DNA from: an uncultured Clostridia bacterium
Lineage (GTDB): Bacteria; Bacillota; Clostridia; Christensenellales; Borkfalkiaceae
Assembly: GCA_947177495.1 (NCBI GenBank)
Contig: CAMWUS010000109.1
Span: 1 to 5,449, forward strand
Direction of reading: 5' to 3'
DNA length: 5,449 nucleotides
Positions 1 through 4,992 of this stretch are shown here, piece after piece. Below the pieces are notes generated by a model, which was given only the letters and a program-made list of their open reading frames with translations, had not been told where the DNA came from and searched no databases. Position 1 is the stretch's first letter, and each line of letters opens with the position of its first letter. The position numbers and the translations under genes are program-made.

Positions 1-542
1 TCCTTTATGCGTACGTCGCGGAAAAGCTCTTCGGTGTGGCGGACATTACGGGCGCGTACCTTGCGGGAATTTTGCTCGGCGGCACGCTTTCGGAAACACC
101 GTACGTAGAATCCAAAGTAGACACGATGGGCTATCTTATCTTCTCGCCCATTTTCTTTGCGAATATCGGCATTGCCAACATCGAATATTTCAGCCAAATC
201 GACTTGCAGTTTTTAGCGTTCGGGCTCGTGTTCGTGGTCGCCGCACTTGCGGGAAAGCTGCTCGGATGCGGCGCGGGCGCAAAGCTTTGCAAGTTCTCGT
301 GGAACGACAGCTTCCGCGTAGGCCTCGGCATGATGGTGCGCGCGGAAGTCGTGCTCATCTGCACGGACAAAGGCGTTCAGAGCGGGCTTGTCGAACCGGG
401 GATTTATCCGTTTGTCATCTTAATTATTCTCCTCTCTTCCATTCTTACACCCATTTTGCTGAAATGGTCGTACCGCAGGGAAGAGAAAAAGAAACCCGTT
501 CCCGCACCCGAACACTGGGGCGAGGACTTCGACGCACGCTGA
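1..542 (+). CDS. CPA2-family cation/proton antiporter, C-terminal part (5' end outside window)
   Basis: This is the C-terminal part of a monovalent cation/proton antiporter (Na+/H+ exchanger fold, KefB/NapA/GerN-like), which would exchange Na+ or K+ for H+ across the cytoplasmic membrane. The reading frame is open to the window edge (first whole codon at base 3), so the GTG at 36 is internal and not a start. Family marks seen are GAYLAGILLGG (about bases 51-83), SPIFFANIGIANIEY (about 144-188, the usual 'P-[IV]-FF-x-x-x-G' segment), and GLGMMVRAEVVLI (about 321-359), matching the conserved Arg-x-Glu helix. Here it reads RAE where RGE is common. After the last hydrophobic helix the protein ends in a short charged, proline-containing tail of about 25 residues. 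There is no TrkA-N/RCK nucleotide-binding domain, so this is the short NapA/GerN-like form and not a full KefB/KefC. The kinase-like gene begins 19 bases after the TGA stop. Family assignment is firm; the transported ion is not known. Confidence 0.9.
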   Translation, partial: LYAYVAEKLFGVADITGAYLAGILLGGTLSETPYVESKVDTMGYLIFSPIFFANIGIANIEYFSQIDLQFLAFGLVFVVAALAGKLLGCGAGAKLCKFSWNDSFRVGLGMMVRAEVVLICTDKGVQSGLVEPGIYPFVILIILLSSILTPILLKWSYRREEKKKPVPAPEHWGEDFDAR

Positions 543-561
543 TAGTGCTAAGGAGCAAGCA

Positions 562-1101
562 ATGGAAACGCTGACTGTAAACGAAAAAGAGTATCGCATT
601 TTAAAGCTTTTGGGGAAAGGAAAAGGCGGATACTCCTACTTAGCGGAAGACGCAAACAAGCAATACGTTTTAAAGCAAATCCATCACGAACCATGTGACT
701 ATTATCAATTCGGAAATAAAATTCAAGCGGAAATCAACGATTACTCGCGTTTGAAGAAAATCGGCATCAGAATGCCCGAACTGATTGACGTGGATGTCGA
801 ACAGGAACGCATTTTAAAAGAGTATATCGACGGCGATACCGTTTACGAGCTTGTACTGCAAGATAGAATGCAATCCCAATATTTGGAGCAAGTGCGCGAA
901 ATGTGCGCTCTCCTCTATGCCGCGCATACGAATATCGACTATTTCCCGACGAATTTCATCGCACAAAACGGGGAGCTCTATTATATCGACTACGAATGCA
1001 ACGACTATATGGACGAATGGAATTTTGAAAATTGGGGCGTAAAGTACTGGTCGAAAACGCCCGAATTCCTACAATACGCCAAAGATCATTCACAAAAATA
1101 A
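562..1101 (+). CDS. Small protein-kinase-like protein (Bud32/YrzF-like size class)
   Basis: This is a minimal 179-residue cytoplasmic kinase-fold protein. All core catalytic elements can be read: the glycine loop GKGKGG (residues 18-23, fitting GxGxxG), the ATP-binding lysine K38 in YVLKQI, the helix-C glutamate candidate E57, the catalytic loop D126-YFPT-N131 (the HRDLKPxN spacing, with HRD degenerated to N-I-D), and D143 in IDYE in place of DFG. Only 36 residues follow D143, so most of the C-lobe of a normal Ser/Thr kinase is absent. The overall size is below the 200-plus residues I associate with Bud32-type kinases. There is no membrane segment or sensor domain. The start at 562 is supported by AAGGAG at 550-555 with 6 bases of spacing. 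The gene sits 19 bases after the antiporter and 18 before the aldo/keto reductase, so co-transcription is likely. The retained catalytic residues suggest an active phosphotransferase. Its substrate is unknown and could be a protein or a small molecule. Confidence 0.85.
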   Translation: METLTVNEKEYRILKLLGKGKGGYSYLAEDANKQYVLKQIHHEPCDYYQFGNKIQAEINDYSRLKKIGIRMPELIDVDVEQERILKEYIDGDTVYELVLQDRMQSQYLEQVREMCALLYAAHTNIDYFPTNFIAQNGELYYIDYECNDYMDEWNFENWGVKYWSKTPEFLQYAKDHSQK

Positions 1102-1119
1102 TAAGCACTGGGGGGAATT

Positions 1120-2094
1120 ATGAAATACAGAAATTTAGGCAAATGGGGCTTGAAGGTGAGCGAAATCGCGCTCGGGAGTTGGGTGACCGACCTTTCGGGC
1201 ACGGAAGCGGAAAAGACCGCGCTTCAAACGGTGAATACCGCGTTCGACCTCGGCGTAAACTTCTTCGACTGCGCGGACGCCTATTCGGGCGGGGCGGCGG
1301 AACGCTTTTTGGGCAAAGCTCTTTCGCAGCATTCGCGGAGCGAATTCGTCGTCTCCTCTAAGGTGTTCTTCCCCATGGGACGGGGCGCGAACGATTGGGG
1401 GCTTTCGCGCAAACATATCATCGAACAGCTGGATAAAACGCTGAAAAACATGAAACTCGACTACCTCGATTTGTATTTCTGCCACCGCTTCGACCCGACG
1501 ACGCCCATCGAAGAGACCTTGCAGGTGCTTTCCGATATGGTCGCCGCGGGTAAGATTTTGTACTACGGCGTTTCCGAATGGTCGCCCGTGCAAATCACCG
1601 AAGCGCTTCATCTTGTCAAAGAAAACCACTTCCGCCCTCTTTCCGTCATTCAACCGCAATACAACATGGCGGACCGCTATATCGAGGACGAAATTATCGG
1701 AATTTGCGAGCAGAACGGCGTGGGCATCGTGCCCTTCTCGCCGCTTGCGCAGGGGTTGTTTACGGGCAAGTACCGCAAAGGTCAGCCGCTCCCCGCAGGC
1801 TCGCGCGCCACTTGGCAAGCGGATAAACAAATCAACAATTTGCTCACGGAAGAAAATTTGGATAAGGTGGAAGAGCTCCTGCCCCTTGCGGAAAAGCTCG
1901 GCGTTCCGCTTTCCGTGCTCTCGCTCGCTTGGATTTTAAGACAAAAACAAATCTCGTCGGTCATCACGGGGGCGAGTCGTCCCGAACAGCTCAAAAGCAA
2001 CGCCGCCGCAAGCGGACTTACCCTTCCCGCCGACGTGCTTGATAGCATCGAGAAAATCCTCGACTATCACCCCTTCTCCCGCCGTATTGGATAA
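1120..2094 (+). CDS. Aldo/keto reductase, KCNAB (AKR6)-like
   Basis: This is an NADP(H)-dependent oxidoreductase with a TIM-barrel fold, expected to reduce aldehydes or ketones in the cytoplasm. The complete 324-residue length is normal for the family. The catalytic tetrad is readable as D50 and Y55 (in FFDCADAY), K81 (in VVSSK) and H122 (in YFCHRFD). Cofactor-binding signatures are IQPQYN (177-182), SPLAQGLFTGKY (207-218) and GASRPEQLKSN (284-294). The last contains the Ser/Arg/Gln/Asn pattern that usually binds the NADPH 2'-phosphate and adenine. The N-terminal MKYRNLGKWGLKVSEIALGS and the overall layout resemble the potassium-channel beta-subunit-like/YghZ group more than the AKR1-5 enzymes. 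The ATG is preceded by a G-rich ribosome binding site (1110-1115) at 4 bases spacing. The gene is the most GC-rich of the plus-strand set. It lies 18 bases after the kinase gene and 17 before the NUDIX gene, probably in one operon. The physiological substrate cannot be read from sequence. Confidence 0.95.
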   Translation: MKYRNLGKWGLKVSEIALGSWVTDLSGTEAEKTALQTVNTAFDLGVNFFDCADAYSGGAAERFLGKALSQHSRSEFVVSSKVFFPMGRGANDWGLSRKHIIEQLDKTLKNMKLDYLDLYFCHRFDPTTPIEETLQVLSDMVAAGKILYYGVSEWSPVQITEALHLVKENHFRPLSVIQPQYNMADRYIEDEIIGICEQNGVGIVPFSPLAQGLFTGKYRKGQPLPAGSRATWQADKQINNLLTEENLDKVEELLPLAEKLGVPLSVLSLAWILRQKQISSVITGASRPEQLKSNAAASGLTLPADVLDSIEKILDYHPFSRRIG

Positions 2095-2111
2095 TCTTTA
2101 AGGAGAAACTT

Positions 2112-2567
2112 ATGGGCTATATATTCGATTTGCGCAAAAAAATAGGGCACGACCCCATTTTTATGCCGAGCGCCTGTGTGTTAATCGTCAACGAAAAAAA
2201 TCAGCTCCTATTTCAAAGGAGAGCCGATAACGGTTTTTGGGGCTACCCCGGCGGCGCGCTTGAATTCGGCGAGAGCTTCGAGGAATGCGCCAAGCGGGAA
2301 GCGTTGGAAGAAACGGGACTGACTTGTTTGGACTTGCGCTACTATACCCACTCGTCGGGAAAGGAGATGTACTACACCTATCCCAACGGCGACGAGGTTT
2401 ACCTTGCGGAAATGGTATTTCTCTGCACGAAGTACGAGGGCAAATTAAAGGTGCAAAAGTCCGAAGCCAAAGAACAGCGGTTTTTCGATTTGCATTCCCT
2501 GCCCGACAATATTTCCCCAATAAATATAAAAGTAATTAAAAAGTTCGTTGAAGAAATGATGAAATAA
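2112..2567 (+). CDS. NUDIX hydrolase
   Basis: This is a 151-residue NUDIX pyrophosphohydrolase, expected to cleave a nucleoside diphosphate linked to another moiety using Mg2+ or Mn2+ in the cytoplasm. The NUDIX box GX5EX7REUXEEXGU is intact at residues 48-70, with all metal-binding glutamates present (REALEETGL at its end). A strand with FQRRADNGFWGYPGG precedes it, as is normal, and YPNGDEVY downstream is a feature I associate with a common Clostridia/Bacilli NUDIX subfamily. The start is supported by AAGGAG at 2100-2105 with 6 bases of spacing. It is the last gene of the plus-strand unit: only 7 bases separate its TAA from the hairpin terminator at 2575. The substrate could be ADP-ribose, a nucleotide sugar or an oxidised NTP; the sequence does not decide among these. 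Confidence 0.95.
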   Translation: MGYIFDLRKKIGHDPIFMPSACVLIVNEKNQLLFQRRADNGFWGYPGGALEFGESFEECAKREALEETGLTCLDLRYYTHSSGKEMYYTYPNGDEVYLAEMVFLCTKYEGKLKVQKSEAKEQRFFDLHSLPDNISPINIKVIKKFVEEMMK

Positions 2568-2574
2568 AGAAGAC

Positions 2575-2604
2575 AGCCCGAATGCGCATTTGCGCATTCG
2601 GGCT
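2575..2604. terminator. Bidirectional intrinsic terminator between convergent genes
   Basis: A perfect 14-bp inverted repeat (arms 2575-2588 and 2591-2604) has only two bases between the arms, so in practice the innermost pairs open to form the loop. On the plus strand it is followed by ATTATTTA. On the minus strand it is followed by the T-rich GTCTTCTTTATTT. It lies between the NUDIX stop (2567) and the stop of the minus-strand membrane protein gene (2633), as expected for a shared terminator. The T-tracts are interrupted and not strong. Confidence 0.85.
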
Positions 2605-2632
2605 ATTATTTACAACGGCATTCTCACAGTAA

Positions 2633-3193
2633 TTATGCCTGTTTTATTTTTTTATCGTTTAATATCATAACCTCGTCGTATTTGGGAGAATACGCAATGG
2701 TTATCTCCCTATCCGCATACTTTGACCAAAAATGATGGTAACCTTGCTTATTAGTTTTTGTCCCGATACTCTTACTTTGCCGATTATATTGTACTCCATC
2801 TATTACAAAATTTACTTGTATTTTAGGGCAAGAAACACCAAATTGATATAAACGATCGGCGTTTTTAGATTGTGCCTTTACGATAACCGCATCTTCTAGC
2901 CATAATTGTACTTTTTTTCGCATCGTTTCATTTTTAATTAGCATTATCAAAAACAATATCGGCGGCCACAAAAATATAGCCACACACGCAAAGATATACA
3001 ATATAAATTCTTCAATCGAATCCGGATTTCTAATTTGACTAATGGAAAGGAATGTGATTACCAATGCTATAATTCCCAAAAACACAACCGTCCCAAGCAC
3101 TTGAATAACAATTAGCTTCTTACGGCTAGCCCCTTCAAACGGGCCGTAATTCAACACTCCGACAACATTTGAAATATCTTTTAATTCTTGCAT
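2633..3193 (-). CDS. Hypothetical two-helix membrane protein with soluble C-terminal domain
   Basis: I do not recognise this 186-residue protein with confidence. Two clear hydrophobic helices lie at about residues 27-52 and 63-87, joined by a short polar loop. KK (25-26) before the first helix and KNETMRKK (87-94) after the second predict that both ends are cytoplasmic. Residues about 100-186 are a polar, probably beta-rich domain: VNFVIDGVQYNRQ is followed by a late REITIAYSPKYDEVMIL, an arrangement that loosely recalls DUF3592-type domains (inference only). The coding sequence is much more AT-rich than its neighbours, which may mean later acquisition or relaxed constraint. The ATG at 3193 is the only reasonable start because an in-frame TAG lies 12 bases upstream, yet there is no good Shine-Dalgarno in place (the sequence before it is GTAGAAAAAAATC). 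Transcription probably starts from the consensus promoter at 3241-3269 and ends at the shared terminator 2575-2604. It appears to be a single-gene unit. Confidence 0.75.
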   Translation of the reverse strand: MQELKDISNVVGVLNYGPFEGASRKKLIVIQVLGTVVFLGIIALVITFLSISQIRNPDSIEEFILYIFACVAIFLWPPILFLIMLIKNETMRKKVQLWLEDAVIVKAQSKNADRLYQFGVSCPKIQVNFVIDGVQYNRQSKSIGTKTNKQGYHHFWSKYADREITIAYSPKYDEVMILNDKKIKQA

Positions 3194-3240
3194 GATTTTT
3201 TTCTACGCTTTATATTATAATCTCTGCCTTTCTCTATTTC

Positions 3241-3269
3241 ATTATATAACGAATTCAATTTGCTGTCAA
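3241..3269 (-). promoter_or_regulatory. Consensus sigma-A-type promoter for the membrane protein gene
   Basis: Reading the minus strand, TTGACA (3264-3269) and TATAAT (3241-3246) are both perfect consensus hexamers separated by exactly 17 bases. The expected start of transcription is near 3234, giving a leader of about 40 bases before the ATG at 3193. It lies just downstream of the hemW terminator hairpin, so this gene appears insulated from hemW readthrough and driven separately. Confidence 0.85.
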
Positions 3270-3292
3270 TAGGTCGTGGAATAATAGCAAAT

Positions 3293-3312
3293 CGCAGGGC
3301 GAAAGCCCTGCG
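3293..3312 (-). terminator. Hairpin terminator after hemW
   Basis: The hairpin has an 8-bp perfect GC-rich stem (CGCAGGGC 3293-3300 and GCCCTGCG 3305-3312) and a four-base loop (GAAA on plus, TTTC on minus). It begins 6 bases after the hemW TAA at 3319. On the minus strand it is followed by a broken T-rich stretch (ATTTGCTATTATT). On the plus strand it is followed by CTGTTTTT, which is actually the better T-run, but no plus-strand gene ends here. Its position makes it the end of the lepA/MGMT/hemW unit. Confidence 0.75.
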
Positions 3313-3318
3313 CTGTTT

Positions 3319-4428
3319 TTACTCTGCATATTCAGACAATATAGAATTTTGTACGAAAAGATATTCGTCGCGGATACGGGTAATATCGCCCTCTTCCTCC
3401 AAATAGTGCGCCGTACGCGCATAGGCAGTTTTGAAGTCTTCCCTCCAATCACTCCCGAACGCGGCGCGATATGTTTTCGCGGAAAGCCCTTCGCGCGTGC
3501 GGAGCGCAAGCATGACGAACTCAAACTTCGCGTCGTTGCCATCCACCACGGCGTTGTCGATTACAGGTAAAAAGCCCGACAAAATACATTTGATATATTC
3601 GTCCAAATCGAGTGTGTTCGTAAACCGCCGCCCGTTCATAAACGAGCTTGCCGAAATGCCGAACCCAATATATTCCCCGCGCCGCCAATAATTGAGATTG
3701 TGGCGGCTTTCGTAACCTCTGCGGGCAAAGTTGCTGACTTCGTAACGCTCGTAGCCCTTTTCTTTTAGTAACGCCCTGCCGTAGTCGTACAGCGCGGCGA
3801 CCTCGTCGCTGTCGGGCAATTCCCCGTTGAGGTAATCGGTATAAATGGGCGTGCCGTCCTCAGGCGTGAGCGCGTACATGGAAATATGCTTCGCCCCGCT
3901 TCCCGCGGCGAGCTCCACCGTCTTACGCACGTCCTCTTGCGTCTGACCTTTCAGCCCAAGCATGATATCCGTGGAAAAGTTCTCGCCCTTTAAAAGGGAA
4001 GTACAGTACAGATAATCGCGGGCGTTGTGAATTCTGCCGAGATTTTCAAGCTGACTGTCTATCGCCGTCTGTAAGCCGATGGAAAAGCGGTTGATGCCCG
4101 CGCGCTTGTAGGTGGCTATTTTTTTCTCACTCACCGTGCCGGGATTGAGCTCTATGGTGATTTCGGGATTCTTCGCCAAGCGGAAGCTGTTTTTGATTTT
4201 CTTCACCGCGCCGTATATGTAGTCGGGGTCGATGACCGAGGGTGTTCCCCCGCCGAAATAGATCGTATCGAACTCTTTATCTTTTAACTCGGGCGCGCGC
4301 AATTCCATTTCCTTGTAAACGCACGCCATATACGCCTCCGCAAACTGAATGCGGTTGGGGAAAGAAGTAAAATCGCAATAAGTGCATTTATGCTTACAAA
4401 AGGGAATATGAATGTAAATTCCAGCCAT
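3319..4428 (-). CDS. hemW: Radical SAM heme chaperone HemW
   Basis: HemW is a radical S-adenosylmethionine protein related to coproporphyrinogen III dehydrogenase (HemN). It is thought to bind heme and deliver it to target proteins in the cytoplasm or at the membrane, not to oxidise coproporphyrinogen. The 369-residue product starts MAGIYIHIPF and carries the 4Fe-4S motif C11-x3-C15-x2-C18 followed by DF. That is the HemW pattern; HemN has a further Cys two residues on. Other marks are GGGTPS (59-64) for SAM binding, E93 in ELNP, RFSIGLQ (114-120), YEVSNFAR (229-236), HNLNYW (243-248) and a HemN_C-type end (about 305-369). The start at 4428 is chosen because AAGGAGG lies 5 bases before it and the conserved family N-terminus begins there. 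The frame stays open upstream to a GTG at 4503, but those 25 extra residues come from inverted-repeat DNA. The gene follows lepA and an MGMT-like gene on the same strand and has its own terminator at 3293-3312. Confidence 0.95.
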   Translation of the reverse strand: MAGIYIHIPFCKHKCTYCDFTSFPNRIQFAEAYMACVYKEMELRAPELKDKEFDTIYFGGGTPSVIDPDYIYGAVKKIKNSFRLAKNPEITIELNPGTVSEKKIATYKRAGINRFSIGLQTAIDSQLENLGRIHNARDYLYCTSLLKGENFSTDIMLGLKGQTQEDVRKTVELAAGSGAKHISMYALTPEDGTPIYTDYLNGELPDSDEVAALYDYGRALLKEKGYERYEVSNFARRGYESRHNLNYWRRGEYIGFGISASSFMNGRRFTNTLDLDEYIKCILSGFLPVIDNAVVDGNDAKFEFVMLALRTREGLSAKTYRAAFGSDWREDFKTAYARTAHYLEEEGDITRIRDEYLFVQNSILSEYAE

Positions 4429-4433
4429 ATATG

Positions 4434-4440
4434 CCTCCTT
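4434..4440 (-). promoter_or_regulatory. Ribosome binding site that fixes the hemW start
   Basis: AAGGAGG on the minus strand (seen as CCTCCTT on plus) stands 5 bases before the ATG at 4428. No comparable site precedes the longer candidate start (GTG at 4503), so this site decides the start. The arm of the inverted repeat at 4444-4474 ends only three bases upstream of it. Confidence 0.9.
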
Positions 4441-4443
4441 CAC

Positions 4444-4474
4444 ACTTTTCTTTGCTTGACGCGCAAAGAAAAGT
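4444..4474. repeat. 11-bp inverted repeat next to the hemW ribosome binding site
   Basis: ACTTTTCTTTG (4444-4454) and CAAAGAAAAGT (4464-4474) are perfect inverted arms around a 9-base spacer containing TTGACGCG. In the minus-strand transcript this makes a hairpin ending three bases before the hemW Shine-Dalgarno. The purine-only/pyrimidine-only arms look like a short dispersed repeat. That reading is inferred, because only one copy is seen here. Confidence 0.7.
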
Positions 4475-4494
4475 TCGTGACTTGAGGGAAACCG

Positions 4495-4523
4495 CGTCTG
4501 CACGCGCTACGCGCTAACAGACG
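4495..4523. repeat. Imperfect hairpin with nested GC-rich arms
   Basis: The outer arms CGTCTG (4495-4500) and CAGACG (4518-4523) enclose inner arms GCGC (4504-4507) and GCGC (4511-4514). The middle also contains two tandem copies of CGCGCTA (4503-4509 and 4510-4516). The arms are short, but the nesting makes a fold plausible. No function is assigned. Confidence 0.55.
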
Positions 4524-4536
4524 AGTATTTCCACTC

Positions 4537-4577
4537 TGCGGGCGAATTTTAGGGGCGCACGATTTATTTCGCCCGCA
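4537..4577. repeat. 10-bp inverted repeat
   Basis: TGCGGGCGAA (4537-4546) and TTCGCCCGCA (4568-4577) form a perfect 10-bp inverted repeat with a 21-base loop. It has no T-run on either side and stands 91 bases from the nearest stop codon, so it does not look like an intrinsic terminator. Confidence 0.65.
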
Positions 4578-4595
4578 TTCACCCTTCCTGTATAA

Positions 4596-4611
4596 GTCGA
4601 ATGAGTTCGAC
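4596..4611. repeat. Short palindrome GTCGAA-N4-TTCGAC
   Basis: Perfect 6-bp arms (4596-4601 and 4606-4611) surround a 4-base centre. This could be a small hairpin or a dimeric protein-binding site. It is short enough that chance is possible, but it sits in a row with four other inverted repeats. Confidence 0.4.
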
Positions 4612-4620
4612 AAATGCTGT

Positions 4621-4650
4621 TCCGCAGCGGCGGGTAACCCGCCTCGCGGA
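4621..4650. repeat. Two-tier GC-rich hairpin downstream of the MGMT-like gene
   Basis: The outer arms TCCGC (4621-4625) and GCGGA (4646-4650) enclose inner arms GGCGGG (4629-4634) and CCCGCC (4638-4643) around TAA, with small internal loops AGC and TC. It is the first structure met by a transcript leaving the MGMT-like gene, 22 bases past that gene's last base. No U-run follows on the minus strand, so it is not a standard terminator. It could weakly end transcription or protect an mRNA end. Confidence 0.6.
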
Positions 4651-4672
4651 TAGGATTGTAACTACCTACTAA

Positions 4673-4978
4673 TTAAAAACTTTCTATGAGATATTTCCCT
4701 AAATCCACGTAGCCGTTAATCACTTCGACGCCCTCGTCGCGGAGCAATGCGGCTTGTTTTTCTATCCCGCCGAAGGCAAACGCGGGAGCAAGCCGCCCCT
4801 CTCTGTTTACCACACGGTGACAGGGAATGACGACAGGCGTGGGATTGCGGTGAAGCGCGTTTCCCACCTGCCTTGCGGCGCGCGGACGACCGATTGCGCG
4901 CGCAATCAGTCCGTAGGTGACAACCCTCCCCTGTGGCACTCTCTTTAAAAATTCATACACATCAGCGTCAAACGACAT
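4673..4978 (-). CDS. MGMT-family DNA alkyltransferase-like protein (single domain)
   Basis: This 101-residue protein consists only of the DNA-binding/active-site domain of O6-alkylguanine-DNA alkyltransferases. It is expected to bind DNA and either remove alkyl groups from guanine O6 or flag the lesion for repair. Against human MGMT numbering the key residues keep their spacing: Y22 (Y114), R36 (the Arg finger R128), N45 (N137), C53 in IPCHRVV (C145), and E82 in the following LLRDEG. The acceptor Cys is present, so this is not a Cys-less alkyltransferase-like (ATL) protein, which has Trp there. The N-terminal domain of Ada/Ogt is missing, and the usual YSGG region reads AFAFGG, resembling the short COG3695-type proteins. 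Methyltransferase activity is therefore plausible but unproven. The start at 4978 is 14 bases after the lepA stop. Only a weak AGG precedes it, which suggests translational coupling to lepA. Confidence 0.9.
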   Translation of the reverse strand: MSFDADVYEFLKRVPQGRVVTYGLIARAIGRPRAARQVGNALHRNPTPVVIPCHRVVNREGRLAPAFAFGGIEKQAALLRDEGVEVINGYVDLGKYLIESF

Positions 4979-4992
4979 ATATAACCTGAAAA

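Larger units (their letters stand above)
4429..4672. other. Non-coding gap between MGMT-like gene and hemW, rich in inverted repeats
   Basis: These 244 bases hold no credible gene. Apart from the hemW ribosome binding site they consist largely of five consecutive inverted repeats listed separately (4444-4474, 4495-4523, 4537-4577, 4596-4611, 4621-4650). I found no convincing -35/-10 pair for hemW on the minus strand; the best -10-like element (TACAAT, near 4657) has no matching -35. No tRNA, riboswitch or known small RNA signature was recognised. The gap may be an intergenic repeat element or a structured mRNA spacer. Confidence 0.55.

Noticed and set aside
36..542. GTG at 36 as the start of the antiporter gene
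   Set aside because: The frame is open to the left edge and the residues before it (LYAYVAEKLFG) continue the family's helix, so this is an internal codon of a truncated gene.
1135..1830. Long 231-codon open frame on the minus strand
   Set aside because: It lies entirely antisense to the aldo/keto reductase gene, whose protein matches a known family with its catalytic tetrad. The antisense product is Arg-rich with no recognisable domain, as expected for a shadow in GC-rich DNA.
3319..4428. HemN (true oxygen-independent coproporphyrinogen dehydrogenase)
   Set aside because: The cluster motif is CxxxCxxCDF without the extra Cys of HemN, the length is about 370 residues, and the gene lies near lepA, all typical of HemW.
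4596..4611. Possible LexA (SOS) operator, tempting because a DNA-repair gene is adjacent
   Set aside because: The Gram-positive LexA box is CGAAC-N4-GTTCG. Here the arms are GTCGAA-N4-TTCGAC, so the half-site spacing is wrong, and the site is downstream of the MGMT-like gene.
4591..4650. tRNA-like look (GAGTTCGACAAA resembles a T-loop)
   Set aside because: No acceptor stem, D-arm or anticodon arm can be fitted around it on either strand.
4441..4650. CRISPR array
   Set aside because: The repeats are inverted and all different from one another, with no regular spacing and no cas gene in view.
4651..4672. Minus-strand TACAAT as a hemW promoter -10
   Set aside because: Seventeen bases upstream the sequence reads AAAGTT, which is not a usable -35, and no extended -10 (TGn) precedes it.
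4673..4978. Cys-less alkyltransferase-like (ATL) protein
   Set aside because: The motif reads IPCHRVV with the acceptor Cys present; ATL proteins have Trp at that position.
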